Part shown: positions 25,579-34,506 of the stretch, one piece after another
How positions within the stretch are numbered: the stretch's first letter is position 1
Layout: every line of letters begins with the position of its first letter
Assembly (NCBI GenBank): GCA_964607765.1
Contig: CAZSNT010000064.1
Location: 1-48,838 of the forward strand
Length of the DNA: 48,838 nt
Source of the DNA: CAZSNT01 sp964607765
GTDB taxonomy: Bacteria > Verrucomicrobiota > Lentisphaeria > Oligosphaerales > JABHEG01
Direction of reading: 5' to 3'
Position numbers and translations under genes: made by a program
The notes under the pieces: model-generated
Seen by the model: only the letters and a program-made list of their open reading frames with translations
What the model was told of the DNA's origin: nothing
Databases searched by the model: none

Positions 25579-28500
25579 ATGAGTGGCTTCAGATCATCCA
25601 TACGGAAGGACGTACCACGATGGTGCGTGCTCGCCGGACTGCTGTCCGGTCCCGCTTGTTTCTCCCAGGCTGCGGGAAGCTGCATCGCACCGGATCTCGC
25701 GCCGGTGCGTCGGACAGCGTCGTCGTCAACCCACCTGGTGCACAGTCTCGTGCCACGCGCTCCCCACCTGCCCGCCGGCCTGGCGCTGCATTACGAACCT
25801 GTTCAGGTCGCGGATTCCGCGATGATTGCGTTGCGGCCCGTGTTCCGGAACGTGGGGGCCAAGGCGGTTGAACTGGAGTGCGTGCCTCTGTTCGCCGCCT
25901 CGCTGCCGCTGGAGGGCGGGCGGCAGACTGTGTTCAAGCGCTGCAAGGCGTTCGACAAGGTTAACGCGTGGTACGGATCGCCGTTCTGGGACGCCGGTAA
26001 GTGGGCTCGCATCGGCCGGAACTGGCAACATCCCGCGGACGCTCAACCCACGGTCCGAGCATTTCAGTGTCCGGAGAACGGCGAGGTCACTGTTGCGGGG
26101 CGCGTGTTCAAGCTGCACCGGTCCGGCGACGGTGTGGCGGCAGCCATCCGCCACAACATGGAGCTGGTGTGGTCTGCGGAACTCGAGGGCAGCGACGGAG
26201 GGGGCGTCGAACCCCAGCTCGACCTGACCGTGGCGGAAGGCGACGTGATCCGTTTTATCGTGTCCAAACGCGGCACGATCTCGTGCGACACGACAGGCTG
26301 GGATCCGACGGTCACGTACGCGGGCGGGCGTCGTTTCAGGGCCTCCGAGAGCTTCAGCGGCGAACAGGGCGGGGGCGGCTGGTTCTACGACGTGCAGACC
26401 GGCGATCCGGATGCGGTCTACTACCCGCAGCTGAGTTACAAGACGGGCAAGTGGTACGACTCGACGTTCTGGCAGGGCGGCCATGTCTGGTGCCGGGTCG
26501 GGAAGAACTGGCATCATCCGGGCGAGGCAATTCCGAGCGTGCGCCGGTTCACAGCGCCAAGGGCCGGAAAGCTCACGATCAGCGGACGTGTCTACGCGCT
26601 GCACAAAGGCGGCGACGGCACGGATGTCGCGATCCGCCACAATGGTACTGAGGTCTGGAAGCAGTTCATTGGCGGCAGCGATGACAAGGGCGTCGATCCG
26701 GAACTTGAGCTCACGGTCCGCAAAGGCGACTGCCTGCGGTTCGTGGTGAGCCAGCACGGCAGCATCACGTGTGACACAACGCACTGGGATCCCATCGTCC
26801 GGTACGCGACCGGTGAGAGCTTCCAGGCGTCGCAGGGGTTCTCCGGCAAGCAGGGGAGCAAGGGGTGGGGCTACGAGATGTACCAGCCTGATCCGCCTGC
26901 CCCGCCGCTTCCTCCCGTGCGTCAGCTGGGCAGCAACCTGATGATTCGTCGTGCCGCGGCCGCGGCCGGTCAGCGGCAGGGCTTGCCGCTGTTCGTGCTG
27001 GCCGGGCCGGACGACCAGAGCGGAATCGCCCTGGCGGCGGATGCATCGCGCGATTGCGAACTGCGCACAACGCCGTCCGATGACCACTGCGAGCTGCGCC
27101 TCGAGCTTCTCCGGCACGGGAGGATCACCGTGCCCCCGGGCGGCGAGGCCGTTCTGCCGGCAGTTGCGGTCTCCGCATATTCCGGCAGGTGGATTGCGGG
27201 ATTCACCTCACTCGTTGCCGGCCTGCCCAAAGAGGACGGTGAGCATGCCTTGGGCGTCCTCGGGCAAGCTGTGGCCAAGGCGTTTTCCGGACTTGGCCGG
27301 GTTGCCGACGTCCCTGAGCTCGACCTGTTCCTGCTGGCCCAGGCCGAGTGGTTGCGTGAGGATGGGATTGACGGCTCGGCAGAGCCATTGCGCGCTGCGA
27401 TCACCGAACACCTGACGCGCACCGAGGCCCTCGTCTGCGAAGTCCGCAGCGGAGCCCCCGGCTGGAGGGGCGATGTCCTCAACGGCCGCCTGCGCAGTCT
27501 GGCGGCGCAGAACGCCGATCCGGATCTTCCCCGCGCCCAACTCGAATCCGTTTACCTTCGGACCCGGCTCCTGAAACGCGACGTCGTTTTCAGTCATCCA
27601 CTGCTGGACTTCGATCAGCTGCTGTTCGGCAAGCGGCGGCTGTGCCGCTGGAGTCATCTGGTGATGCAGTACTACGGGTTCCGGGCACGTCGCGGCGGCG
27701 GCATTTTCGTGCTCGAGGAGCCGGGACGCTCCACGCGTACCCGGTCCGTTGTCGGCGATCAACTGCCGCCCGGTAACTTCCTCGAGCCACGTCTGTCCTA
27801 CGACGGGAAGAGGGTGGTTTTTTCGTACGTCGAGTGCGGCGATGCGGAGATCGACTACCGGACGCTGGTGCAGAACGAAGAGGGCGAGGACGTGGGCTAT
27901 TACCACGTCTATGAGATTGGCGTCGACGGGACCGGGTTGCGGCAGTTGACCAGTGGTCCGTACGACGATGTCATGCCCAACTACCTGCCGGACGGCGGCA
28001 TTGTGTTCTGTTCTTCCCGGCGCAAAGGCTACTCCCGCTGCTTCGGCGGCACGTACAGCAAGCGCTGGCACACGTACACCGTGCACCGCCTGGACGCGGA
28101 CGGCAGCGGTATCCGGATCCTCTCGCACAACGACGTGTCCGAGTGGTTCCCGGTCGTCGGCAATACGGGGCACGTGTTGTTCGCGCGCTGGGACTACATC
28201 GATCGGCATGCGGTGTGGCACCAGAATCTGTGGGCCATGCGCCCGGACGGCACGAACCAGATGGCTCTGTGGGGCAACGGCTCGTCGAAGCCGCACTGCA
28301 CGTTCCAGATCCAGCCCGTCCCGGGCAGCAGCAAGATCGCGTTCATCCCGTCGGCTCATCACGCACTCACCGGCGGGCCTGTCTGCCTGGTCGATCCCAA
28401 CGTCGATGCCAACAGTCAGGCCGCGATTACGCGCATCACGCCGCAGCCGTTCCCTGAAGCGGAGGGATTCAAGCTGCCGGACTACTACGAGTTCGTGTGG

Positions 28501-29598
28501 CCGCTCTCGGAACGGCTGTTCCTCGTCGGCTACAGCGACCAGGATCTGCGCTCGCAGGGCCGGAGTTACGAGGACCCGACCCCGGATAACGCGCTCGGTC
28601 TCTATGTTCTGGACGCTGCGGGCAACCGGGAACTCGTCTACCGTGACCCCGCGCTGAACAGCTCCACACCGATGCCGCTGCGTCCGCGCCCACGCCCTCC
28701 CGTGCTCACGAGCACTGCTGCGGGTGCCGACAGCGAAGGCGCGGAGTTCGCGATCGCCGACATTGAGCGAGGGCTGGGCGACATCCCCAAGGGCACGATC
28801 AAACAGTTGCGCGTGGTACAGATCTTCCCGAAGACCACGCCGTGGGCGAACAGTCCGCGCATCGGCTTCGCGGGCGAGGAGAACGCGCGCGCCGTGTTGG
28901 GTACGGTTTCGGTGGAAGTGGACGGTTCAGCCCGGTTCCTTGTGCCGGCCGGCAAACTGGTCCTGTTCCAGGCGCTTGACGGCAACGGTGACGCGTACCA
29001 GGTGATGCGGTCCACCACCGTGCTGCAGCCCGGCGAACGCACTGCCTGCATCGGCTGTCACGAGAGCCGCATGAACGCGCCGCCCGGCAAGCCGCCGTTG
29101 GCCATGCGCAAGCCGCCGCGTCCTCTCACGCCCGGTCCGTTCGACGGGAAGCCGTTCAACTACATGACCGTGGTCCAACCGATCTGGGACAAGCACTGCG
29201 TCTCCTGTCACGGCGCGAAGAAGCCGAAGAAGGCCATCAACCTGACCGGTACACCGCGCGCCGGCTTCGCCGAGTCTTACCACAGTCTGTGCGGCGCGCC
29301 GAACGCGTTTGACGGCGGCAAGACGAATCCGGAGAATGCGCGGGAGGCGCTCGTGCCGCGTTTCGGGCAGCGGAACAGGATCGATATCACCGAGCCCGGC
29401 GGCGTTTACGGCGCCCGCGGCAGTCGGCTGATGAAAATGCTGCGCAAAGGGCACGGCAAAACGAAACTCAGCGACGATGAACTGCGGCGTGTCGCGATGT
29501 GGATCGATCAGAACGCGATCTTCTACGGCGCGTACCTGGACAAACGCCGTGAACGGCAACTGGCAGGCAAAGACATCAGTATGCCCGCGATCCAGTAG
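25579..29598 (+). CDS. HzsA-related secreted multidomain protein with two c-type haem motifs
   Basis: A 1339-residue protein with an N-terminal signal-like segment (WCVLAGLLSGPACFSQAAG). Two tandem modules of about 145 residues occupy about 131-272 and 288-434, sharing the pattern W-Y-x-S-x-F-W, NWxHP, RxFxLHxxGDGxxxAIRHN, the CDTTxWDP motif and FSGxQGxxGWxY; they look like beta-sandwich binding modules. From about 730 to 1010 a TolB/PD40-like propeller follows (EPRLSYDGKRVVFSY, PNYLPDGGIVFCSSRRKGYSRC, WDYIDRHAVWHQNLWAMRPDG), matching proteins annotated as HzsA-related. The C-terminus has haem-attachment motifs CIGCH (1157-1161) and CVSCH (1207-1211), the second in a planctomycete-type cytochrome context. 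It is predicted periplasmic or extracellular and redox-active. It is not evidence for anammox: no hydrazine synthase partners are present. Confidence 0.82.
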   Translation: MSGFRSSIRKDVPRWCVLAGLLSGPACFSQAAGSCIAPDLAPVRRTASSSTHLVHSLVPRAPHLPAGLALHYEPVQVADSAMIALRPVFRNVGAKAVELECVPLFAASLPLEGGRQTVFKRCKAFDKVNAWYGSPFWDAGKWARIGRNWQHPADAQPTVRAFQCPENGEVTVAGRVFKLHRSGDGVAAAIRHNMELVWSAELEGSDGGGVEPQLDLTVAEGDVIRFIVSKRGTISCDTTGWDPTVTYAGGRRFRASESFSGEQGGGGWFYDVQTGDPDAVYYPQLSYKTGKWYDSTFWQGGHVWCRVGKNWHHPGEAIPSVRRFTAPRAGKLTISGRVYALHKGGDGTDVAIRHNGTEVWKQFIGGSDDKGVDPELELTVRKGDCLRFVVSQHGSITCDTTHWDPIVRYATGESFQASQGFSGKQGSKGWGYEMYQPDPPAPPLPPVRQLGSNLMIRRAAAAAGQRQGLPLFVLAGPDDQSGIALAADASRDCELRTTPSDDHCELRLELLRHGRITVPPGGEAVLPAVAVSAYSGRWIAGFTSLVAGLPKEDGEHALGVLGQAVAKAFSGLGRVADVPELDLFLLAQAEWLREDGIDGSAEPLRAAITEHLTRTEALVCEVRSGAPGWRGDVLNGRLRSLAAQNADPDLPRAQLESVYLRTRLLKRDVVFSHPLLDFDQLLFGKRRLCRWSHLVMQYYGFRARRGGGIFVLEEPGRSTRTRSVVGDQLPPGNFLEPRLSYDGKRVVFSYVECGDAEIDYRTLVQNEEGEDVGYYHVYEIGVDGTGLRQLTSGPYDDVMPNYLPDGGIVFCSSRRKGYSRCFGGTYSKRWHTYTVHRLDADGSGIRILSHNDVSEWFPVVGNTGHVLFARWDYIDRHAVWHQNLWAMRPDGTNQMALWGNGSSKPHCTFQIQPVPGSSKIAFIPSAHHALTGGPVCLVDPNVDANSQAAITRITPQPFPEAEGFKLPDYYEFVWPLSERLFLVGYSDQDLRSQGRSYEDPTPDNALGLYVLDAAGNRELVYRDPALNSSTPMPLRPRPRPPVLTSTAAGADSEGAEFAIADIERGLGDIPKGTIKQLRVVQIFPKTTPWANSPRIGFAGEENARAVLGTVSVEVDGSARFLVPAGKLVLFQALDGNGDAYQVMRSTTVLQPGERTACIGCHESRMNAPPGKPPLAMRKPPRPLTPGPFDGKPFNYMTVVQPIWDKHCVSCHGAKKPKKAINLTGTPRAGFAESYHSLCGAPNAFDGGKTNPENAREALVPRFGQRNRIDITEPGGVYGARGSRLMKMLRKGHGKTKLSDDELRRVAMWIDQNAIFYGAYLDKRRERQLAGKDISMPAIQ

Positions 29599-29697
29599 TA
29601 CTGGAAATGCCCCGAACGACCTCACGCCGTTGGGGCCCAGAATCGGCGGCGCTGGCAGATCTTGCGCTCCAACGACGCGAGGTCGTTGGGGGCGATG

Positions 29698-29900
29698 CCG
29701 CCCTGGGACCGCCGAGCACCAGCTCGGCTCCGGAAACCAGCGGTGCCGCCCTGGGACCGCCGAGCACCAGCTCGGCTCCGGGACCCAGCGCAGGTGGAAA
29801 TGGTGCCGCCCTGGGACCGCCGAGCACCAGCTCGGCTCCGGGACCCAGCGCAGGTGGAAATGGTGCCGCCCTGGGACCGCCGAGCACCAGCTCGGCTCCC
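29698..29900. repeat. Four tandem copies of the CTGGGACCGCCGAGC...GCTCGGC palindromic unit in the 29599-29967 spacer
   Basis: A 35-bp unit (starting CCGCCCTGGGACC and ending GCTCGGCTCC) begins at 29698, 29746, 29806 and 29866, giving spacings of 48, 60 and 60 bp. Copies 2-4 are nearly identical, including most of their 25-bp linkers. Each unit contains a 7-bp hairpin GCCGAGC/GCTCGGC with an ACCA loop. The same unit makes up the inverted repeat at 7134-7217. The frame stays open because all spacings are multiples of three, but the peptide is low-complexity and I do not call a gene. The remainder of this 369-bp gap, 29599-29697, shows only a CGACCTC/GAGGTCG-type palindrome pair. Confidence 0.88.
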
Positions 29901-29967
29901 TGCCCCAGCGTAAGTGGCAGCGGCCCCAGCGTGCAGGCCGTCAGGCGCCAGTGAGCGGAGTCAGGCA

Positions 29968-32160
29968 ATGGACCTCGACATTCTACGCGAGATCGACGAG
30001 TGGGCGGCCGTTGGCCTCTACGAGGGCCTGGGCCTGCCGTTCCCGCGTTCGTTCGGGCTCGCCATGCGTCGGCTCTACGAGAACATGCCCGTGCGCGTGC
30101 CGGACGAGCGCCTGCTGATCCCGTGTGAAGCGCTGTTTGAGGCGCGGAACATGGACACGCACGGCGTGCATCACGGGCTGGCGTACATCTGCAATTTCTT
30201 CCATCACTGCGGTCTGGAAGTGCAGCCACAGATCGCCGAAGCTAAGAAACAGCGCTTCCCGCAGCACGCCGCGTTCATCGACGAGTTGGTGGCGGACCTC
30301 AGACCGCGCCTGCCGCACTTTGCCGGCTACACGCACAGCAACCCGGACATTCGTCGCGTGGTCCACGAAGGCTTCGATGCGATGGAGGCAGAACTCGATG
30401 CGGAACTCGCGGCTGCCCGGCACGAAGACGACAGCGAGGCTCTGAATCTGCTCCTGGCCCTCAAGGACTACACCACCGGCGTGCGCACGCTGTACCACAC
30501 GGCACTGACGGCCCTGCGCGAAGCCGTTGCGGAAGCAACCGGCCGGCGGCGCGGCGAACTCACGATCATCGCTGACTACTTCGCCAACTGCTTCCTCGAG
30601 CCGGCCAGCTCCTTTGTCGAGGGATTGCTTGCCGTCAACTTCGCGTGGATGCTCGACGGCTGTGACAGCATCGGCCGCGTGGATCAGGCGCTCGGGCCCC
30701 TGTTCGAGCAGGACATCGAGGCCGGCGCGCTGGACATCCGTTTCGCACGCAAGCTGATTGACGAGCTTTGGCAGAACTTCGAGCGCATGAACGGTTGGAA
30801 CCTGCAGGTCGGCGGTCGCCGATGGGAGGACGGGCGCGACGGCTGCAACGCGCTGACGCGTGAGCTCATCCTCGCCTGCGGCCGGAACAGGGCGCGGCGT
30901 CCGAATGTCGCGTTCCGGATCACGCCCGACACGCCGGACAACCTGCTTGTGGAGACGTTGAGGGTGCTGCGCGATGGCAGCGGCCGGCCCGCGCTCTACA
31001 ACGACGACCTCTACATCAAGACACTCTACGATCTGGATCTCGGACTGAGCGAGCAGGATGCGCGTGAGGTGAGCTTCGGCGGCTGCACGGAGACGATGAT
31101 CGGCGGACTCTCGAACGTCGGCAGTCTCGAAGGCGACATCAACCTGGCCAAGGCCCTCGAGCTCGCGCTGCACAACGGCATCGACCCGGCGACCGGCAAG
31201 AAGGCCGGCCCCGCAACCGGCGCGTTTGCGGAGTTCGCAACGTTCGATGCGTTCCGGGATGCGGTGCGCGCCCAGATCAGGGCAGTGACGGAGCGGTTCA
31301 CGGCCCGTGCGAACTCCGCACTTGAGCGGCGCTATCGCGAAGAGGACCCGAAACTGTACCGCACGTTCTTCACCCGTGACGGCGTGAAGAACCGCAAGTC
31401 GTTCGAAGCGGGCGGTGCGCGTTACAACTGGTCCGTGGTCAGCTACCAGGGCATCGGCAACCTGATCGACAGTCTGGCCGCGGTCAAACACTGCGTGTTC
31501 GATACGGCTCAAGTGCCCCGGGACAAGCTGGTCGCCGCTCTCGATGCGGACTTCGCAGGCTACGAGGACGTGCAGCGCAGGCTCAAGGCAGCGCCGACGT
31601 TCGGCAACGACGATCCGCGCGTCGATGGTCCGGGTGCGGACATGATTCGGTTCGCGTGGCGTGAGTTGCTCTCTCACAGACAAGTTCGGGGCGGGCGGTT
31701 CCTGCCGTCCTGCATCGTGTTTGCCACTTATGCTCGGGCCGGCGTAAGCGTGGGGGCGACTCCGGACGGCCGCAACGCGGGCACGGCTCTGAACGACTCG
31801 GTCGGTGCCGTGGCAGGTCGCGACCGGAACGGCCCGACCGCATTGCTCAATTCGGTTCTGAAGCTGCCCCTCGCACAGGCCCCGGGCACGCCCGTTCTGA
31901 ACCTCAGGTTTCAGGAAGACACGCTTGCGGATGAGGACGGACTTGCCGCGCTGGCGCACCTGATCCGCTCGTTCTTCGAGCGCGGCGGCATGCAGGCACA
32001 GATTTCGGTGATCAATCGCGAGGACATGCTGGCGGCCCGGAAGACCCCGGAAGACTACCAGGATCTACTTGTCAGGATTGGCGGGTACAGTGAGTATTTC
32101 GTGCGCCTCGGCAAGGCGCTGCAGGACAGTGTCATTGCCCGGACTGAGCATGGAGTGTAG
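29968..32160 (+). CDS. Glycyl radical enzyme, pyruvate-formate-lyase-like (GRE 1)
   Basis: A 730-residue PFL2-type glycyl radical enzyme. The thiyl cysteine with the base two residues later is in SFGGCTETMIGG (Cys373, Glu375). The C-terminal glycyl loop reads LVRIGGYSEYF with the radical Gly at 706, followed by the usual QDSVIARTEHGV tail. The motif is slightly variant (Gly in place of Ser/Ala before the radical Gly). The first 150 residues do not follow the usual PFL/dehydratase start. The ATG at 29968 has GGAG 8 nt upstream. Cytoplasmic and strictly anaerobic by chemistry; the reaction (C-C lyase or diol dehydratase) is unknown. A second GRE follows 142 nt downstream. No radical-SAM activase is encoded in this window. 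Confidence 0.9.
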   Translation: MDLDILREIDEWAAVGLYEGLGLPFPRSFGLAMRRLYENMPVRVPDERLLIPCEALFEARNMDTHGVHHGLAYICNFFHHCGLEVQPQIAEAKKQRFPQHAAFIDELVADLRPRLPHFAGYTHSNPDIRRVVHEGFDAMEAELDAELAAARHEDDSEALNLLLALKDYTTGVRTLYHTALTALREAVAEATGRRRGELTIIADYFANCFLEPASSFVEGLLAVNFAWMLDGCDSIGRVDQALGPLFEQDIEAGALDIRFARKLIDELWQNFERMNGWNLQVGGRRWEDGRDGCNALTRELILACGRNRARRPNVAFRITPDTPDNLLVETLRVLRDGSGRPALYNDDLYIKTLYDLDLGLSEQDAREVSFGGCTETMIGGLSNVGSLEGDINLAKALELALHNGIDPATGKKAGPATGAFAEFATFDAFRDAVRAQIRAVTERFTARANSALERRYREEDPKLYRTFFTRDGVKNRKSFEAGGARYNWSVVSYQGIGNLIDSLAAVKHCVFDTAQVPRDKLVAALDADFAGYEDVQRRLKAAPTFGNDDPRVDGPGADMIRFAWRELLSHRQVRGGRFLPSCIVFATYARAGVSVGATPDGRNAGTALNDSVGAVAGRDRNGPTALLNSVLKLPLAQAPGTPVLNLRFQEDTLADEDGLAALAHLIRSFFERGGMQAQISVINREDMLAARKTPEDYQDLLVRIGGYSEYFVRLGKALQDSVIARTEHGV

Positions 32161-32190
32161 AGACGTGTCAAATCAAGACGCTGGCCGCCG

Positions 32191-32240
32191 CCAATCGACT
32201 CCAGTCGACTCCGGTCGATTCCAGTCGCCCCGAATCGAGG
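32191..32240. repeat. 10-bp-period array between the two glycyl radical enzyme genes
   Basis: Five units in exact 10-bp register: CCAATCGACT, CCAGTCGACT, CCGGTCGATT, CCAGTCGCCC and CGAATCGAGG. The shared core is TCGA. The array occupies most of the 142-bp spacer between the GRE 1 stop and the proposed ATG of GRE 2. Confidence 0.85.
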
Positions 32241-32302
32241 ACCGTGATCCGCCTGACACGCGGCCTTCACACGAACTGGCGATCCCCGGACTCGAGAGCC
32301 CC

Positions 32303-34456
32303 ATGGCCCTCCAGCTGCCGCCTGCCCTTCAGGCGTTGCGGGACAAGGCGCTCGAGTTGCACACCGGCCCTCAGCAAGGCGACGCGCCGGGCTTCCGGCC
32401 GGGGGGGCTGCCCGAGGTCACGCTCGCCGATGCCCGGGCGTGGACGATCCACACCGAGGACGAGGACTGGCTGATCTGGCGGGCTCGGCGTTGCGCCGAG
32501 CGACTGCGCTCGCTGCCGATCGACCTCGAGCCGGGGGAATTGCTCATCGGCAAGCCGCAGTTCCGGCACGCCACCGAGGAGGAGCTGCCGAGCTTGCGTC
32601 AAGCCCGGGAGATCCTGGAACGGATTCCACCCTATCCCGGCGGCGATGCGGGCCATTTCCATCCCGACTACGTGAGGCTTTTCGAGCAGGGCGTGCAGGG
32701 CGTTCTGGAGACGATCTACAGTCGTCGTACGGCGGCTGCGGCCACGCCTGAGCAGCGCACGTTCTACGAAGCCTGCCGGATTGCCCTGGAAGGACTGTCC
32801 GTGTTCATCCAGCGTGCTGCACACCGGTGTCGGGAAATGGCGAGCATCGATCCGGACGACTGCGCTCGCTGGCAGGGCCTGGCGGAAACCTGCAGCCATG
32901 TTGCCGGTGCCCCGCCGCGCACGTTCCACGAGGCACTGCAGTTGATGTTCCTTGCGGAGATCGCGCTGTGGTTCGGCGAGGATCACTCTCTCACGTCGCC
33001 CGGGCGCTTGGATCAGACGCTGCTCCCGTTCTACGAAGCGGATATCGAGGCCGGCCGCATCACGCCTCAGGCTGCTTTCGAGATGCTGTGCTGCCTCTAC
33101 ATCCACATGAACCGGATCCTTTGGCCGGGCTCGGCGGTGGCCGTGATGGTCGGCGGCCGTGACGCGCAGGGACGCAACGTGACCAATGAGTTGAGTTACC
33201 TGTGCCTGGCAGCGCGCCAGGCGACGCAACTGGTTTACCCGACCGTCGGGCTGGCCTGGCATTCCGAGACGCCTTCGGAGCTGACGGACTTCGCCATGCG
33301 CGTGCTCGCCACCGGCATCGGCGACCCCGCGTTCTTCAACGATGACCTGATCGCCGCGGGTCTGGCCGGGCACGGCGTCCTGCCCGAGGATCAGCACAAC
33401 TACATGAACTCGACGTGCGTCGAGATCAAAGTCAGCGGCCGCTCGAACATGTGGGTCACCGCGCCGTACTTCAACTGTCCGCAGGGGTTGCTCGACGTCA
33501 TGGCGGCCGTCGGGAGTGGCGAGGCGTCGGAGCCGAAGACGTTCGAGGAGTTGACTGCCCGGATCCGAGAGAACCTGGCGGCGAAGATCCGGCTGGCCGC
33601 AGAGCATCTGGACAGTGTCTGGAACGCCCGGGCGGAGCGCGGCTGCTTCCCGCTGGCAAGCTGTTTCATCCGCGACTGCCTCGAGAAGGGACAGGACTAC
33701 GACCGCGGCGGCGCACGCTACAATTGGGTAGAGAATTCATTCGTGGGTCTGGCCAACCTGGCCGACGGGCTCACTGCCGTCAGGCGCCTGGTCTACGAAG
33801 AGGGTGAACTGACTCTGACAGAGCTCCACCAGATTCTCGACGCCGATTTCGAAGGACACGAGCCGTTGCGGCAGCGGATACTCAACACGTTCCCGCAGTA
33901 CGGGAATGACGATGAGGACGCGGATGAGGCCGCCCGGGAATGGGCCACATTTCTCACTGAGTCGACCGAGTCCAATACGGTAGGCCCCCACCGCTACGTG
34001 CCCGGCTTTTTCTGCTGGATTCAGCATGAGAAGATCGGCTCCCAGACGGGTGCGACGCCGGACGGCCGTCGTGCCGGCACGCCGTTGGCGGACGGCGCGG
34101 GCGCAGCGCAGGGCCGCGAGACGTGCGGCCCTACTGCCGCCGTGCTCTCGAGCACGAAGTGGGACCACAGCAAGGCGCTCGGCGGACTGGTGCACAACAT
34201 CAAGTTCTCGCGGCGCCTGCTGCAGTCCGAGCAGTCGCGTGCCGCGGCGTGGAACGTGCTCGAAACCTACCTGCGACGCGGCGGGTTTGAGATCCAGGTC
34301 AATGTGGTCGGCAGGGAAATGCTGCTCGACGCACAGCAACACCCGGAGCTGTACCCGGACCTGCTCGTGCGCGTCGCCGGGTATTCGGACTATTTTGTGC
34401 ACCTGAACAAGAACATGCAGGACGAAGTTATCGCGAGAACGGAGCATCAGCTGTGA
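32303..34456 (+). CDS. Glycyl radical enzyme, pyruvate-formate-lyase-like (GRE 2)
   Basis: A 717-residue glycyl radical enzyme with canonical motifs: thiyl cysteine in MNSTCVEIK (Cys372, Glu374) and glycyl loop LVRVAGYSDYF (Gly693), ending MQDEVIARTEHQL. The N-terminal ELLIGKPQFRH segment is the usual PFL-family start region. Start choice is uncertain: the ATG at 32303 has no strong ribosome site, while a GTG at 32165 has GGAG upstream but would translate the 10-bp-period array and add 46 atypical residues. It is only distantly similar to GRE 1, so the two are not a recent duplication. The gene order GRE 1, GRE 2, secreted beta-helix, epimerase and SDR suggests one sugar-linked transcript. 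The substrate is unknown. Confidence 0.9.
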   Translation: MALQLPPALQALRDKALELHTGPQQGDAPGFRPGGLPEVTLADARAWTIHTEDEDWLIWRARRCAERLRSLPIDLEPGELLIGKPQFRHATEEELPSLRQAREILERIPPYPGGDAGHFHPDYVRLFEQGVQGVLETIYSRRTAAAATPEQRTFYEACRIALEGLSVFIQRAAHRCREMASIDPDDCARWQGLAETCSHVAGAPPRTFHEALQLMFLAEIALWFGEDHSLTSPGRLDQTLLPFYEADIEAGRITPQAAFEMLCCLYIHMNRILWPGSAVAVMVGGRDAQGRNVTNELSYLCLAARQATQLVYPTVGLAWHSETPSELTDFAMRVLATGIGDPAFFNDDLIAAGLAGHGVLPEDQHNYMNSTCVEIKVSGRSNMWVTAPYFNCPQGLLDVMAAVGSGEASEPKTFEELTARIRENLAAKIRLAAEHLDSVWNARAERGCFPLASCFIRDCLEKGQDYDRGGARYNWVENSFVGLANLADGLTAVRRLVYEEGELTLTELHQILDADFEGHEPLRQRILNTFPQYGNDDEDADEAAREWATFLTESTESNTVGPHRYVPGFFCWIQHEKIGSQTGATPDGRRAGTPLADGAGAAQGRETCGPTAAVLSSTKWDHSKALGGLVHNIKFSRRLLQSEQSRAAAWNVLETYLRRGGFEIQVNVVGREMLLDAQQHPELYPDLLVRVAGYSDYFVHLNKNMQDEVIARTEHQL

Positions 34457-34460
34457 ACGG

Positions 34461-34500
34461 GGACACGGACGGACACGGACGGACACGGACGGATAGGGAG
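34461..34500. repeat. 10-bp tandem array (GGACACGGAC) before the beta-helix gene
   Basis: Three perfect copies of GGACACGGAC at 34461, 34471 and 34481 and a degenerate fourth (GGATAGGGAG) that supplies the GGGAG ribosome site. The array starts 4 nt after the GRE 2 stop and ends 6 nt before the ATG at 34507. Confidence 0.9.
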
Positions 34501-34506
34501 TGGCGC

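Noticed and set aside
25579..29598. Evidence for anammox (hydrazine synthase)
   Set aside because: Only one HzsA-like protein with extra modules; no HzsB/C, hydrazine dehydrogenase or other nitrogen genes. HzsA-related proteins are widespread in non-anammox PVC bacteria.
29698..29900. CRISPR array
   Set aside because: Repeats are palindromic, only four, with unequal spacing, and the linkers of copies 2-4 are themselves nearly identical; there are no cas genes.
29607..29954. Small repeat protein encoded by the four-copy repeat
   Set aside because: Open only because the spacings are multiples of three; low-complexity peptide in several frames and both strands, no ribosome site.
29983..31959. 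Long reverse-strand open frame of about 658 codons opposite glycyl radical enzyme 1
   Set aside because: Antisense shadow caused by high GC and codon bias; the protein has no recognisable motif and the plus-strand gene is certain from its catalytic motifs.
32165..32303. GTG start at 32165 for glycyl radical enzyme 2
   Set aside because: It has a plausible GGAG site, but the added 46 residues would be encoded by a 10-bp-period array that is intergenic elsewhere. Kept as an alternative, not as the call.
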